A stretch of DNA of 17,938 nt from Micractinium sp. NFX-FRZ (Eukaryota > Chlorophyta > Trebouxiophyceae > Chlorellales > Chlorellaceae). Numbering within the stretch: position 1 is the first letter of the stretch; each line of letters starts with the position of its first letter. The stretch is from contig JAPTJF010000725.1 of assembly GCA_029339195.1 (NCBI GenBank), positions 1 to 17,938 on the forward strand, read 5' to 3'. Below the pieces are notes generated by a model that saw only the letters and a program-made list of their open reading frames with translations, was not told the DNA's origin and ran no database searches. The translations under genes were made by a program, and so were the position numbers. Shown piece by piece: positions 9,345 to 17,663 of the stretch.

Positions 9345-10496
9345 CCTGGTCTGGCATGCACGCCTCCCGCTGGCGCAGCAGCAGAGGAGCAAACTGCACG
9401 AGCAGCGCCAGCCCCAGGTGCCGCTGCTGGGCAGGCCGGGACAGCAGCTCCCTGCGTGGGCGGCCGGCAACAGCGAGAGGCACGCGAGTAACGGAGCAGC
9501 AGCATGGTTGGCGGGTGCCAAACATGCAGAGCTGGGATTGGGCGGCACGAGCGGCCGTGCCGGCCCCCCAGCCAAGACGCGTAGCACACATGCGCAGGCA
9601 GGCAGCAGCACTCACTTGCATGCCGCCCACAGCTGCTGAAGCGCGGGCGAAGGCTCGCCCAGCTGGCATGCTGCTTGGAGGGAGGCCGGCAGCAGGAGCT
9701 GCGCGGCCGCATGTGCTGGCGCCATCGCTGCCTCTGCCGCTCCTATCGCTGCCTGCTGCCTGCCCTTGGGGCGGGCACTGGGCGCCTGCTGTGGTTGCTC
9801 TGCAAGCAGCAGCTCCAGCACAGCGGGCAGCACCTGCTCCGCTGCATGCCGCAGCACCGCCTGGCACCCCGGTTCGATAGGTTGGCTGGCTGCTAGAGCC
9901 TGCTGCACTACCGCTGCCGCCAGCCGCATGCGGAGCTCTGCCGGCAGCAAGCTCAGGACTTGAAGGTCTGGTGCCCCCGCCGCTGCTTCCTGCCTGTGGC
10001 CTGCTGTCACCTGCTGCGCCTGCTGGGTGCTGACGGCAGCGCATACCAGACCAAGGCCCGCGTCCCAGCAGTGGTGTTCTGCAAGAACTTCTGAAGTGGT
10101 TCGCAGCACTGCCTGCTGGCGCTCCGAGGCTGCCGCATCCCGAGCCAGTGCCGCCAGCAGCGGCAGCAGCAGCCGCGCCACGACCGCCGCCGCCGCTGCG
10201 CTGTGCTCCCCTGCTTGCTGCCCTTGCAACTGCCGCAGCAGCACTACAGCCGCTGCTGCCAGCACCCACAGCTGCTTACTATCTGTTACTGCCTCTGTCT
10301 CAATGCTGCTGCTGGCTGCCAGGCGCAGCAGGGTCGACAGCTTCTGCTCGGGCTCTGGCGCAGGGCCGTCGTGTGGGGCGGCAGCAGCGAGTGCCGCCAC
10401 TGCCAGCCGCCCCGTCGCCTGCAAGTTCAGGCCCTCATCGGCCGCCGCCAGCGCATCAATTACCCGCAATGACCTCGCATCCTCCTCCGCAGGCAT
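575..10496 (-). CDS. TRM3: TARBP1/Trm3-like tRNA (guanosine-18-2'-O)-methyltransferase, 20 exons, ~1975 aa
   Basis: Homologues 2'-O-methylate G18 in the tRNA D-loop using S-adenosylmethionine, in the cytosol. Exons in order: 10496-9616, 9451-9189, 8879-8803, 8564-8364, 8218-7014, 6838-5697, 5476-5380, 5216-5114, 4866-4759, 4611-4291, 4095-4032, 3831-3438, 3275-3180, 2994-2889, 2700-2653, 2423-2349, 2133-1784, 1577-1474, 1166-1075, 775-575. The sum is 5928 nt in one frame. Residues 1 to about 1720 are helical-repeat-like sequence with Q, S and A tracts. Family landmarks are [14 protein letters not shown] at the exon 10/11 join, a VRHYID segment in exon 12 and the SpoU domain at the end. Human TARBP1 is about 1620 residues, so this copy is enlarged mainly by low-complexity inserts. 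The start is the first ATG of the open frame (MPAEEDAR). A TTTGCAG acceptor upstream leaves room for a 5' UTR intron. Exons 8 and 11 have alternative in-phase acceptors (for exon 11, 4140 adds 15 residues). Donors of exons 6, 13 and 19 are GC. Confidence 0.88.
848..962. repeat. Two AGC triplet tracts in intron 19 of the methyltransferase gene
   Basis: AGC runs lie at 848-876 (nearly ten copies) and about 943-962 (six to seven copies), separated by unique sequence. They are intronic, between exon 20 (ends 775) and exon 19 (starts 1075), unlike the coding CTG tracts elsewhere in the gene. The rest of this 299-bp intron shows no gene. Confidence 0.85.
1284..1339. repeat. Imperfect GGCA/GGCG tetranucleotide tract in intron 18
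   Basis: A run of AGGC/GGCA/GGCG tetramers occupies the middle of the 307-bp intron between exons 18 and 19 (1167-1473). Similar short tracts occur at about 2204-2222 (CCTG) and 8584-8602 (AGGC), all in introns. No other feature is visible in this intron. Confidence 0.8.
2521..2550. repeat. Exact 15-bp direct repeat in intron 15
   Basis: GTGTGCGGGCATGCA occurs twice in tandem. It lies between exons 16 and 15 of the methyltransferase gene, in a stretch rich in GCATGCA palindromes. Confidence 0.85.
4432..4455 (-). repeat. In-frame CAG tract encoding polyglutamine in exon 10
   Basis: Eight CTG triplets on the plus strand read as eight glutamines in the methyltransferase protein, right after VEQVLSW. 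Comparable coding tracts are 9313-9343 (Q10, exon 2), 7811-7842 (about Q11, exon 5), 7622-7646 (Ser8, exon 5) and 12062-12086 (Q8, gene 2). All keep the frame and sit between better conserved helical segments, so they look like tolerated loop insertions. Confidence 0.85.
4619..4706. repeat. Imperfect ~49-bp duplication in intron 9
   Basis: Two copies, about 4619-4656 and 4668-4705, share CATGCAGG, GGTCAG, TCAAGCC or CCAAGCC, and GCCGGCTT in the same order. The copies have diverged with small gaps. The duplication is intronic, between exons 10 and 9 of the methyltransferase gene. Confidence 0.6.
4876..4917. repeat. Interstitial TTTAGGG telomeric-type repeats in intron 8
   Basis: Three perfect TTTAGGG units run from 4876 to 4896. 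TTT and a CAGCAG interruption follow, then another TTTAGGG at 4906-4912 plus a partial TTTAG. The block is flanked on both sides by AGCAG. Read on the gene's strand it is CCCTAAA, and it ends 8 nt before the first base of exon 9 (4866). TTTAGGG is the telomere unit of plants and several green algae, while Chlamydomonas uses TTTTAGGG. The repeats are internal to a gene, so this is not a chromosome end. Confidence 0.93.
8227..8294. repeat. Perfect 14-bp inverted repeat with a 40-nt AT-rich loop in intron 4
   Basis: CAAGTGCGTCTATG at 8227-8240 is exactly complementary to 8281-8294. Inside the loop CAACAAA (8253-8259) and TTTGTTG (8267-8273) form a second 7-bp stem. The loop is markedly AT-rich against its GC-rich surroundings. 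On the gene's strand the foldback ends about 8 nt before the 3' splice site of exon 5 (first base 8218). It could be a small foldback element or a pre-mRNA hairpin; no target-site duplication is obvious. Confidence 0.85.
8841..9002. repeat. 81-bp tandem duplication covering an intron-exon boundary
   Basis: Two copies at about 8841-8921 and 8922-9002 share CCTTCAGG, the CCGCCAGGCTGGCGCCAGCT block, CCTGCA and GTGATCAGCG, each offset by 81 bp. The first copy contains the start of exon 3 of the methyltransferase gene and its acceptor (AG at 8881-8880). The second copy, upstream in transcription, is a diverged replica with its own AG. It accounts for much of the 309-bp intron 2 (8880-9188). Confidence 0.85.
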
Positions 10497-10837
10497 ACGG
10501 TAGCTGCAGCGAGGCGGCGGCTGCAAACCAAACGTGAGACGTTCCGCTCCCGCAAGCACGGGGACAGGGCCTGCTTATGGGATATCAAGCGGTGAAATGC
10601 ACACCATCGATCGATTGGGCCAGCGGGTTATGCGAAGGATGATCGTCGAGAGCTGAGCTGGCGGCGGCGGCAGCGGCAGGGGGGGCGTCGCTGCCTTCTG
10701 CAGTCCTCTCTTCGAGGCTTGGGTGAAGGTGAATGACATTTGACATTACATGCCATAAGATTATCATCAAGCGAGCTAAATTGCTCGCCCATGCCATGGC
10801 AGCGCCCACAAACCCCCTCGCCGATGCCGCCACCATA
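10497..10837 (-). promoter_or_regulatory. Spacer: 3' UTR of gene 2 and putative promoter/5' UTR of the methyltransferase gene
   Basis: This 341-bp stretch separates the stop of gene 2 from the ATG of the methyltransferase gene on the same strand. It holds the TGTAA signal at 10746-10750 and a locally AT-richer patch around 10735-10790. It also holds a palindromic ATCGATCGAT at about 10607-10616 and a pyrimidine-rich TTTGCAG acceptor-like site 30-40 nt before the ATG. No clear TATA box was seen. An 84-codon open frame inside it overlaps the UTR and is not supported. Confidence 0.45.
10746..10750 (-). terminator. TGTAA polyadenylation signal of gene 2
   Basis: TGTAA reads on the minus strand 88 nt after the stop codon at 10838-10840, the expected placement for a green-algal polyadenylation signal. 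It implies a short 3' UTR and leaves about 240 bp for the promoter of the next gene. Confidence 0.7.
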
Positions 10838-11564
10838 TCACTTGCGCCCGCCCTGCTGCTGCTGCTGCAGGTGCTGCAGGTACTGCCGCACCAGGCCGCG
10901 AATGGCTGAGGCTTCAGACACCAGGAAGCCGGCTGAACTGGCGCCAGCGTGGCGCTGCATCACCTTGGCGCTGCACTTGGCGCACACTGCACGAGCGACG
11001 GGGGCGGTCAATGGAACAGGGGAGGGGGCAGGCGGGAGGGGTGGGAGGAGGCATCTGAATACTGCTCGCTGCTCACATGCACTTCCTTCTGCGCAGCCTC
11101 AACAGGCAGTCCCAGTTGCCAAGCACAGGGCTTGAGTCCGAATCCTCCGGGCGCCCTCCGCTTGACGCAGCCAACCCCAGGAAGGGCACCGCTCGCCACC
11201 GCCCCGCACCAGCCTCCCACCGTGTGCCGCAGCACCAAACCACCCTGCCCCACCCTCCTGCAACATCACATTGCTGACCTGGTGCCGCTTCAGCGGCGTG
11301 CGCAGCCCCTCTCAAACTCTGCCCCAGATGAACCTTACACATGCAACATGCGGATTGACGGTGCCCTCACCTGCGTCATGCAGCTCTGCGCTGATCTGGC
11401 GCCGCTTGAGCAGCGGGTGCAGCTCAGCCCGGATGAACAGCTCCACCTGCTGCTGCACGGCAGAGCTATCACATGAAGCCACTCCAGCGGCAGCGCAGGG
11501 AGCAGCGCCGGGGGCAGCAGCACTAGCGGCATCGCCGGTGCTGCCTGGTTGGTCTGCCACCGCC

Positions 11565-11598
<34 letters not shown>

Positions 11599-13524
11599 CC
11601 TGCAGCGCTGCTGGTGCATCAGTTGCGGCAGCAGGGCCAGCTGCAAGCTTGCGTGCTGCTGCCGCTGCTGCCTCCGGTGCCGAAGCTGCTGCTGCTGCTG
11701 CTGCTGTTGCCGCTCGTAGCGGCTTCAGGCCGGCGCCACCCACAAGCGTCTGGGCACTGGTGGGAGCCAGGGCAGCGCCAGCTGGCGCCTCGCTGTCAGC
11801 CTGGCTGTCTGGCACTGCTGCCGCCCAGTCAATGTCTACCTCTTCTAGTTGAGACACCCCACCTGCTGCGGGCTTCTTAGAAGCTGCTGCTACTGAGCCG
11901 GCCTGCCCACAGCGTGCCGCCGCTGCCTGCTCCACTGCTCCTCCGGCCTGCCCTGACCCGCTTGCTGGCGGCGCAGCCGCCTGTCCCTGTCGCTGCTCCG
12001 CTGCTTTTTCTGCCACACTGCCAGCACCTCCGGGCTCTGCTGCCGAACGCTGCTGTTGCTCCTGCTGCTGCTGCTGCTGCTGCTGCACCGCCTGCTGCGG
12101 TTGGCCCCCCACTGTTGACTGCTGCTGCTGCCGCTGCTGCTGCACTGGCGGCTGCTGCTGCGCCTGCCACTGCGTGGCGCTAAGGCGGGCTGCCAGGTTT
12201 TGGTACACAACTGCGCTCCCGCAGCGGCCGAACAGCTCCTTTTCTTGTGCCTGTGCCGCGCCCCAGGCCGCCTGCCTGCGCCAGGGAGAGAGGAGGAAAG
12301 GGTCTGGGCTGCAGGGTGTGGCAAAGCAGTACGCTGGCCCTGTGTGCAGGCAGAGCACCGATCCAGAGGGTGTCAGCCAGCGCTGCCAGACAGACACCAC
12401 TCAGCTGAGAACAGACATACCTGAGCGCTTAGCGCCAAGCTGTCACAACAGATCAGCCCTAATCTGACCTCTGCTACCCAGTCCAACTCTTCCCCATGCA
12501 CACCTCAGCTCCGCATCAGCTCCCGCTGCCTCTGGCTCCAGTGCCGGCTCTCTGCGCTGGGCTGCCAGCGCCAGGTGCTCTCCTGCCAGCTTGTTCAGCA
12601 CGGTCTGCCTGCAGCCGGCGGCAGCGGCGGCAGCAAAACGGGGCTACAGGCCAGGGTTGAACGCAGAGCGATACGTGTTCAAGCCAGCGTGCAAGCCGCG
12701 TCTCCGGCACCAGGGCACAAGTGATTGCCGGCAACCACAGCCCACAGGGCCACAACCCAGCAAGCCCTCTGCCGTGCCCACCACAGTTGGTAGCTGCTGC
12801 TTGCCAATCATAAGGCAAGTCCAACATGCAGCGCAGACTCAAAGTGATGCATGCCCCACACCATCTCAAGCACAGCCCACTGCAGGACTGCACCAAACCA
12901 TCATGCGCCCCATGACACCGACATACCACTTTGAACACACTGGACCCGATTGTGCCCCCCTGGGCACCCAAAGACTGCTTTGAGCACTGCCCACCAGCGG
13001 ACTGGCTGCACCCACTGTGTGCTCCCCACGGCACCCACAGACTGAGTTGAACGCGCAGCCCCCTGGAGGACTCCACCAAACAGTCACGCCTCCCGTTGGC
13101 ACCCACCGGTGGATGCGTGGGATCTTGCTGCGGGCCAGGTAAGGCACCATAGGACGCTGCTGAACTGGCACCGCGGCCAGATATTCGGCACCGCGCCGGG
13201 CGGCGGCGGCCGCTGCTTCGGCTGCTGGGTCTGCAAGCGGCAGCAAGTGCGTGTGCGTGGGCAGATGCAATTGGCGGCTCACAGTGGTTGTGACTGTGGC
13301 AGGCTGTCAGAAGGTGGGGCAAGCAAAGAGAGGGGGAGAGAGTGGAGCCTGCGTCGAAAGCTCACTGCCGCCCGCGCACCTTGCCGCCGCCGCTTGGCGG
13401 CATGCCCACCCTCCTCCTCCTCGTCATCAGCCAGCGCGGCTTGCAGTATCAAAGCCTTTGCATTGAGCCCAAACTTCGGGGCGGCGAGGCAGGCCTGCAG
13501 CAGCTCGTCAGGCTGCTCAGCCAT
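10838..13524 (-). CDS. Putative nuclear Q/A-rich protein with SRI-like C-terminal domain, 5 exons, 475 aa
   Basis: Not firmly recognised. Exons: 13524-13380, 13230-13107, 12608-12504, 12275-11371, 10986-10838; all donors are GT, all acceptors AG, and phases agree throughout. The ATG at 13524 (MAEQPDELLQ) opens the frame. Residues 34-47 hold an acidic DDEEEE run and then AKRRRQ, a possible nuclear localisation signal. Residues about 80-160 (KIPRIHRQTVLNKL ... EKELFGRCGSAVVYQNLAARL) are reminiscent of the Elongin A-binding-protein-1 region of REXO1. The middle is poly-Q and poly-A. The end, residues about 402-470 (ELHPLLKRRQISAEL ... AIRGLVRQYLQHL), matches the pattern of SRI-like domains of PHRF1/SCAF proteins that bind the phosphorylated RNA polymerase II CTD. 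This suggests a role linked to transcription or RNA processing, from remembered patterns only. It may share its promoter with the HVA22 gene. Confidence 0.7.
11264..11340 (-). pseudogene. Decayed duplicate of the end of exon 4 inside intron 4 of gene 2
   Basis: The segment resembles 11371-11450. In the best 33-nt core (plus strand 11274-11306 against 11391-11423) 27 positions agree. Translated in the matching minus frame it gives GLRTPLKRHQVSN against ELHPLLKRRQISA in the real exon. An in-frame TGA lies just upstream and the two nearby AG acceptors would throw it out of frame, so it cannot simply serve as an alternative exon. It lies in the 384-bp intron 4 (10987-11370). Confidence 0.6.
12870..13106. 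repeat. Imperfect 65-69-bp tandem repeats in intron 2 of gene 2
   Basis: Landmarks recur on the plus strand: GGACT at 12885, 12999 and 13068; TTGAAC/TTGAGC at 12931, 12980 and 13047; and GCACCCA-type blocks. The period is about 67 bp, one unit is shortened to about 49 bp, and copies have diverged. The repeats run up to the donor at 13106 in the 498-bp intron 2 (12609-13106). The remainder of that intron shows nothing else recognisable. Confidence 0.55.
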
Positions 13525-13751
13525 TGGCAAAGCCTATAGCGCGCAGTGTGCTAAAATCAAATTGGATGGAGTTCCTATCGAATTGAATGGGGAAGGCGTG
13601 CAGTGTGTTCCTAATGAGCCAGGCATGAAACCCTATAGCGGCATGCGCAGCAGCAACCGGCCAAATATAACTGGCCTCCAAAGAGCTGTTCATTGCCGTT
13701 TCCGACCCTAGAGTCTCTCGGGCCCCGCAGATCGCTCCTCGCCAAAGCAAC
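13525..13751. promoter_or_regulatory. 227-bp divergent (probably bidirectional) promoter region
   Basis: It lies between the ATG of gene 2 (minus) and the ATG of the HVA22 gene (plus). It is AT-richer than the flanking exons. It holds a TATA-like core inside a small palindrome (GGCCA-AATATAAC-TGGCC, 13659-13676) about 80 nt before the HVA22 ATG. Two elements recur: CCTATAGCG (about 13532 and 13632) and GC[GA]TGCAGTGTG/GCGCAGTGTG (about 13540 and 13597). No initiation site can be placed from sequence alone. Confidence 0.6.
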
Positions 13752-16727
13752 ATGGTGTTCGGGCTCCTCTTCAAGCTGATTCCCACGTGAGGTTTGATCG
13801 GTAGACACCGGTGCATGTCCGCCTTGGAATGCAGCGACCAGCGGGGGCTAGGGCCCACTCGGAGCTTCCAAAACGCCATTGACATGCTGACCCTCCCCCC
13901 GCCCTGCCTGGACCTCCTACCCGCACCCTGCTGCAGCTATGGGAACCTGACGAGGTGAGGGCAGCGCGGGAAGGCCAAACAAGGCGGCCAGCTGCGCCAG
14001 CGTTTCGCTGGGCACCTTGCCTTGTGGGCAAATGCCCTTCCTCGCCCTTGTGGGCCGCCCTGGTGGCTACTGGCGGGAGATCAGCGCGGCAGCGTGCCGG
14101 AGCCCTACATGCATCCGCCGCTGCCTCCTTCCCCCCTACCGTCCCGCCCGCTCTCTGCTCTTGCCGCCGCCGCCGCCGCCGCTCCCGCCCTCTTCTACGC
14201 CCCTACTCGTGCCCCTCTGCTTCCCATCTGCACCTCAGGCTGCTGGCCTTTGCGGTGGGCATGGTGTTCCCCACCCTGGAGAGCATGAAGGCGATTGAGA
14301 GCAAGACGCTGGGCGACGACACGCAGGTGGGCGGGCATGACGGTTTTGTGGGAGGGAGGCGGGTGGGGAACTGACGCTGTTTGTTGGGGTACCGGCGGTA
14401 CAGCAGGGTCGGAATACACACGTGAGGCCAGCCACTGTGGAGAGCAGGGGTTATTGAGTGCTGTAAGACCAGGGGGCATCACCGCTGCGCTGGGTGATGA
14501 GACGCGGGAGTGGCGGGGAGACGGGCGGGAACATGAAATTCTGGCGGTGGGTTACCCGAATGAAGGCACAGTGAAGTTCTGCAACACAGTTGGTCTGGCA
14601 ATGCTGCGACCAATGTTCTGGGTGTGCTACGCTGCGGTCCCACCTGACACCGCACCCAACAAGAAGCAAGCAGCTGCCCCTCCCCCGGCTGCCAGCAGCG
14701 GCTGTCGTGCCAGCGCATGGCACTTAGATGTTTCGCCGCCAGCCCCGCCGTGGCTCTTGCGTGGTCTACCGTGGCAAATTATGTCCTGCTCTTCCCTTTC
14801 CACCCGCCTGCCTGCCCTGCAGTGGCTCACGTACTGGGTGTGCTACGCGACCATGCTGTCCATTGAGCAGGTGGCCTGGAGCCTCCTCGTCTGGTGAGCT
14901 GTGAGCTGACCTGAGCTTCCATGTAGCAGGAGTGTGGGGTTCAGGGAAATGGGACAGAAAGATGCTTGATTGAAGCATTGGAGCGGGCGGTGCAGCCATG
15001 TGGCATAGCCAGCAGGTGCCAGCAAGGCACGGCTTGAGAGGGCGGTGGCAGGGGCGGGATGGATGTGCGCACCTCGCAGTCCCTCAGCCGTGCAAGCCGG
15101 GAGACGCGACGCGCGCTGGCAGGCGACCAGCATTGCAGCCGGTAGGCACGACCGGCCCTTACCCTCACTCCGAACCCCTACCCACCTCGCTGTCCCTGCC
15201 TGCTGCCTCCCCTTTTTGGGGCCCTCGCAGGATCCCCCTTTACCGTTTGGTGCGCGTGGGCGCACTGGCCTGGCTGGCGCTGCCCCAAACCCGGGTGCGT
15301 GGGCGGCGGGCGGGACAGTGCCAGGGGCGGGCTGCAGGGCGGTTCTGGCATGGCGGCAAGCAGGGGCTGACTGGGGCTGAGCGATGCACGTTGTGGGCGC
15401 CCTGGCAAACCCCGCCCTCCATCACGGCAGTCCTTGTCTTCCTTCTGGCCTGCCTTGGCTTACTGATAAGGTTGCTCATGGTCCCCCCTGCTCCTCGGGT
15501 GCAGGGCGCTGCCTTCATCTACTCCCAGTTTGTGCGCCCCTTCCTGCTGGTGGCGGTGGAGAAGGCACGCCAGGTGCCGGCGCTGGAGCCCTACGCCAGC
15601 CAGTTCCTGGCCAGCAAGGTGGGCGCTTGCTTTCTCTTATCACCTGTGGGTGGGTGGGTGGGGCGTTTCGTAAGTTCTTGGCCAGCACGGCGGCGAGGGT
15701 GGCGTGCAGGGGCTACCTGGTGTGTGGTGAGGCGTTCTTGGGTGGTGGGGTGCCTGGCATGCTCTGAACAGGGTGCTCCAAGTGGTGTTGGTCCCCCGGG
15801 GCTGAGGCTGCTGTTGCCACCGCGGCCGACGGCGGGCCCCCTCCGCGCCGCGCGCGCTGCTCTTCCCAAGTGCAGGCGGCCGCCTCTGAGGCCCCCTCCT
15901 CTGCCTTTGTCAGCCACACTCGCTCCAAGGAGGCCGAGCACCCCGCCGGCATGCTGGTCCGTGCGCCGTACACCACAGCACAGCACAGCACAGCACAGCA
16001 TGGCACAGCATAGCACAGCACAAAAGTGCTGCATTCACCAATTGCCCCTGCCTCTGGCCCTGCAGCGCAGTACAACAGGCTTGGGCCCAGTTGCTGCCCT
16101 GCTGCGCGCTTTGGAGCCCATGCCCTCGGGCCGACTTCCTTACCGCCCACTTGCCGCTGTCAGCGCCCACTCACCCGCCTGCCCACCCACCCGCCCACCT
16201 AAGGCCCCTCCGCCCCTACTTGTGTGCCCCCACCTGAACCTGCTGACGTGGCGGCGCTGCCCTGCTGACGTGGCGACGCCCCCTTCTTCTTCACATGGTC
16301 ATGTAATGTAATGCAGGACTTGGACGCCGTGAAGCGCGAGGCCATGCAGAAGGTGGAGGAGACCCTGGAGAAGGCCAAGCAGGCGCAAGCCGCCAGGTGG
16401 GCTTGGTTGCAGCCGTGTGCCGGTGTTGTCACCGAAACGCTTGGCTTTGGGGGAAGGGCACGCCAAGGATGCGTTTGGGGGCGCGTGGCCGGCGGCCGTG
16501 TGGGTTTGTGGTGCCTTGCACTCTATGTGTGTGCGGCATGAGGTGTTGCATGAGGCTGTTGCTCAGTCACGTGCTGGTGTTGGGACACACCTCGTGCCTC
16601 CCTGCCCCTCCGGCTGCCACAGCCCGGCCTCGCCTCTTGCTGCCTTGACATACCACGTCCCACCCTGCCCCCCTGCAGCGTGGAGGAGGAGCGCCAGTAC
16701 CAGCCCCTGAAGTCGCACGCGCAGTAA
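13752..16727 (+). CDS. HVA22: HVA22/REEP/DP1 (TB2/DP1) family ER membrane-shaping protein, 9 exons, 199 aa
   Basis: Family members bend and stabilise tubular ER membrane through hydrophobic hairpins. Exons: 13752-13786, 13937-13954, 14239-14326, 14823-14893, 15231-15294, 15505-15618, 15876-15956, 16317-16396, 16679-16727; the total is 600 nt in frame. Residues 1-47 run MVFGLLFKLIPT, YGNLTR, then a hydrophobic hairpin and TLESMKAIESKTLGDDTQ. The family signature continues with WLTYWVCYATMLSIEQ (48-63), a second hairpin, and LPQTRGAAFIYSQFVRP (88-104). Residues 158-183 form a charged amphipathic, probably coiled, helix (DLDAVKREAMQKVEETLEKA). The protein ends EEERQYQPLKSHAQ. Exon 2 is an 18-nt microexon. 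Exon 7 is the weakest: its donor is GTCCGT, and GTCAGC at 15909 would shorten it by 16 codons in the same phase. No TGTAA was found downstream of the stop. Confidence 0.92.
15974..16022. repeat. CAGCA pentanucleotide tract in intron 7 of the HVA22 gene
   Basis: Repeated CACAG/AGCAC pentamers with two interruptions (CATGG, CATAG) begin 17 nt after the exon 7 donor. If intron 7 is retained the tract is translated briefly and stops at TAG 16011-16013. Confidence 0.85.
16302..16311 (+). terminator. Tandem TGTAA signals inside intron 7, just before exon 8
   Basis: Two adjacent TGTAA pentamers sit immediately upstream of the acceptor of exon 8 (first base 16317). They lie about 290 nt beyond the stop codon created by retaining intron 7, so they could polyadenylate a shorter transcript. 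They are the only plus-strand TGTAA copies I found from here to the window end. Use is speculative. Confidence 0.3.
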
Positions 16728-17554
16728 ACAAGCCCACCACAGCAGCGCAGCACGGGCAAGCTTCAGCGTGAAGCTGAGTCGCTGCCGTGGCGGCGCTTGG
16801 GCGCATCAGCAGGCGCAGCAAAATGCTGCACCCCAAAGCTCACTCGCGCGGCGAGTGACGCCTGCCGTTGACAGAGCACCCTGCAACCCCTTTTTGGTGG
16901 GATCCGTTCCATCTGTTGGTCTCGCCCATCAGCAGGCCCTCCCACAAAAAGCCGTTGGATCCCCTCAGCCCCCAACCCTCCACCCTTCCCCAGCAGCTGC
17001 CCTTCTCTTGCATTAGGCACTCCGCGTAGCACCCACTTGAGTTGGCATGTACAGTAGCAGCAGCGCAGGCTTGGGCCGCCCGTTCCCGGCCTGCCGCACC
17101 GCCGACCCTGCCTAAGACACCTGCCCCCCTTCCCCTTTTCTTTGTTTGTGTGTGCCACCCCTCCTGCAATCACACGCAATACACAGCAGCAGCTGACCGT
17201 GGCATGCCTGCCCGACTCGATGCATTAGAAGCACTGAATTGTCTTACAGGCAAGGTGGTGCGTTCCGTGGGTCACACAGACGGGCCCTGAATGGTTGCGA
17301 ATTGAGGCAGGGAAAAGCCAAGGACACAGATATTGGATGGCGTTGGTAGCGATGCCTCGGGGCAAAACATGCACGGTTTGTTGGGGGCGAAAACACATGA
17401 TGAGAAGAAGCAGAGCACAGTCCTTGCAAAGGCACCCCGACCAGGGAGATTGGCTGGATCTAGCAAGGCAGACAGGGAAGACAACAACAGGAAAACGAGC
17501 TGGGAAAGATAGCGAAAACGTGGGGACGGCGGTGGGCGCCGCACTATGCACCGT

Positions 17555-17617
17555 CAACCTGCAACACTGGCCACTTTGACGTCACGTGCCGGTCAAAGTG
17601 GCCAGTGTTGCAGGTTG
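17555..17617. repeat. Perfect 26-bp inverted repeat with an 11-nt spacer carrying a CRE/G-box-like core
   Basis: The arms 17555-17580 and 17592-17617 are exactly complementary over 26 bp. The spacer plus arm end reads TGACGTCACGTG (17577-17588), which combines a TGACGTCA palindrome and a CACGTG palindrome. It could act as a binding site in duplex DNA, as a strong RNA hairpin, or as the remnant of a foldback element. It lies about 0.8 kb after the HVA22 stop. Confidence 0.93.
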
Positions 17618-17625
17618 GAGCGAAA

Positions 17626-17663
17626 CACAACCGCTGCCATGTGAGTGCAGGGCAGTGGTTGTG
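17626..17663. repeat. 13-bp inverted repeat adjacent to the 26-bp one
   Basis: CACAACCGCTGCC (17626-17638) pairs with GGCAGTGGTTGTG (17651-17663) with one mismatch that would be G-U in RNA; the loop is 12 nt. It starts 9 nt after the end of the larger inverted repeat, so the two would form consecutive hairpins in a transcript. Confidence 0.75.

Noticed and set aside
10585..10836. 84-codon minus-strand frame starting one base after the stop of gene 2
   Set aside because: It spans the polyadenylation signal of gene 2, shows no conserved motif, and eukaryotic ribosomes would not normally reinitiate there.
11290..11342. Relic exon copy in gene 2 used as a mutually exclusive exon
   Set aside because: The available acceptors put it out of frame or directly into a stop codon.
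14998..16311. 437-codon plus-strand open frame
   Set aside because: It crosses five exon/intron borders of the HVA22 gene mostly in other frames, and its composition is typical of chance frames in GC-rich DNA.
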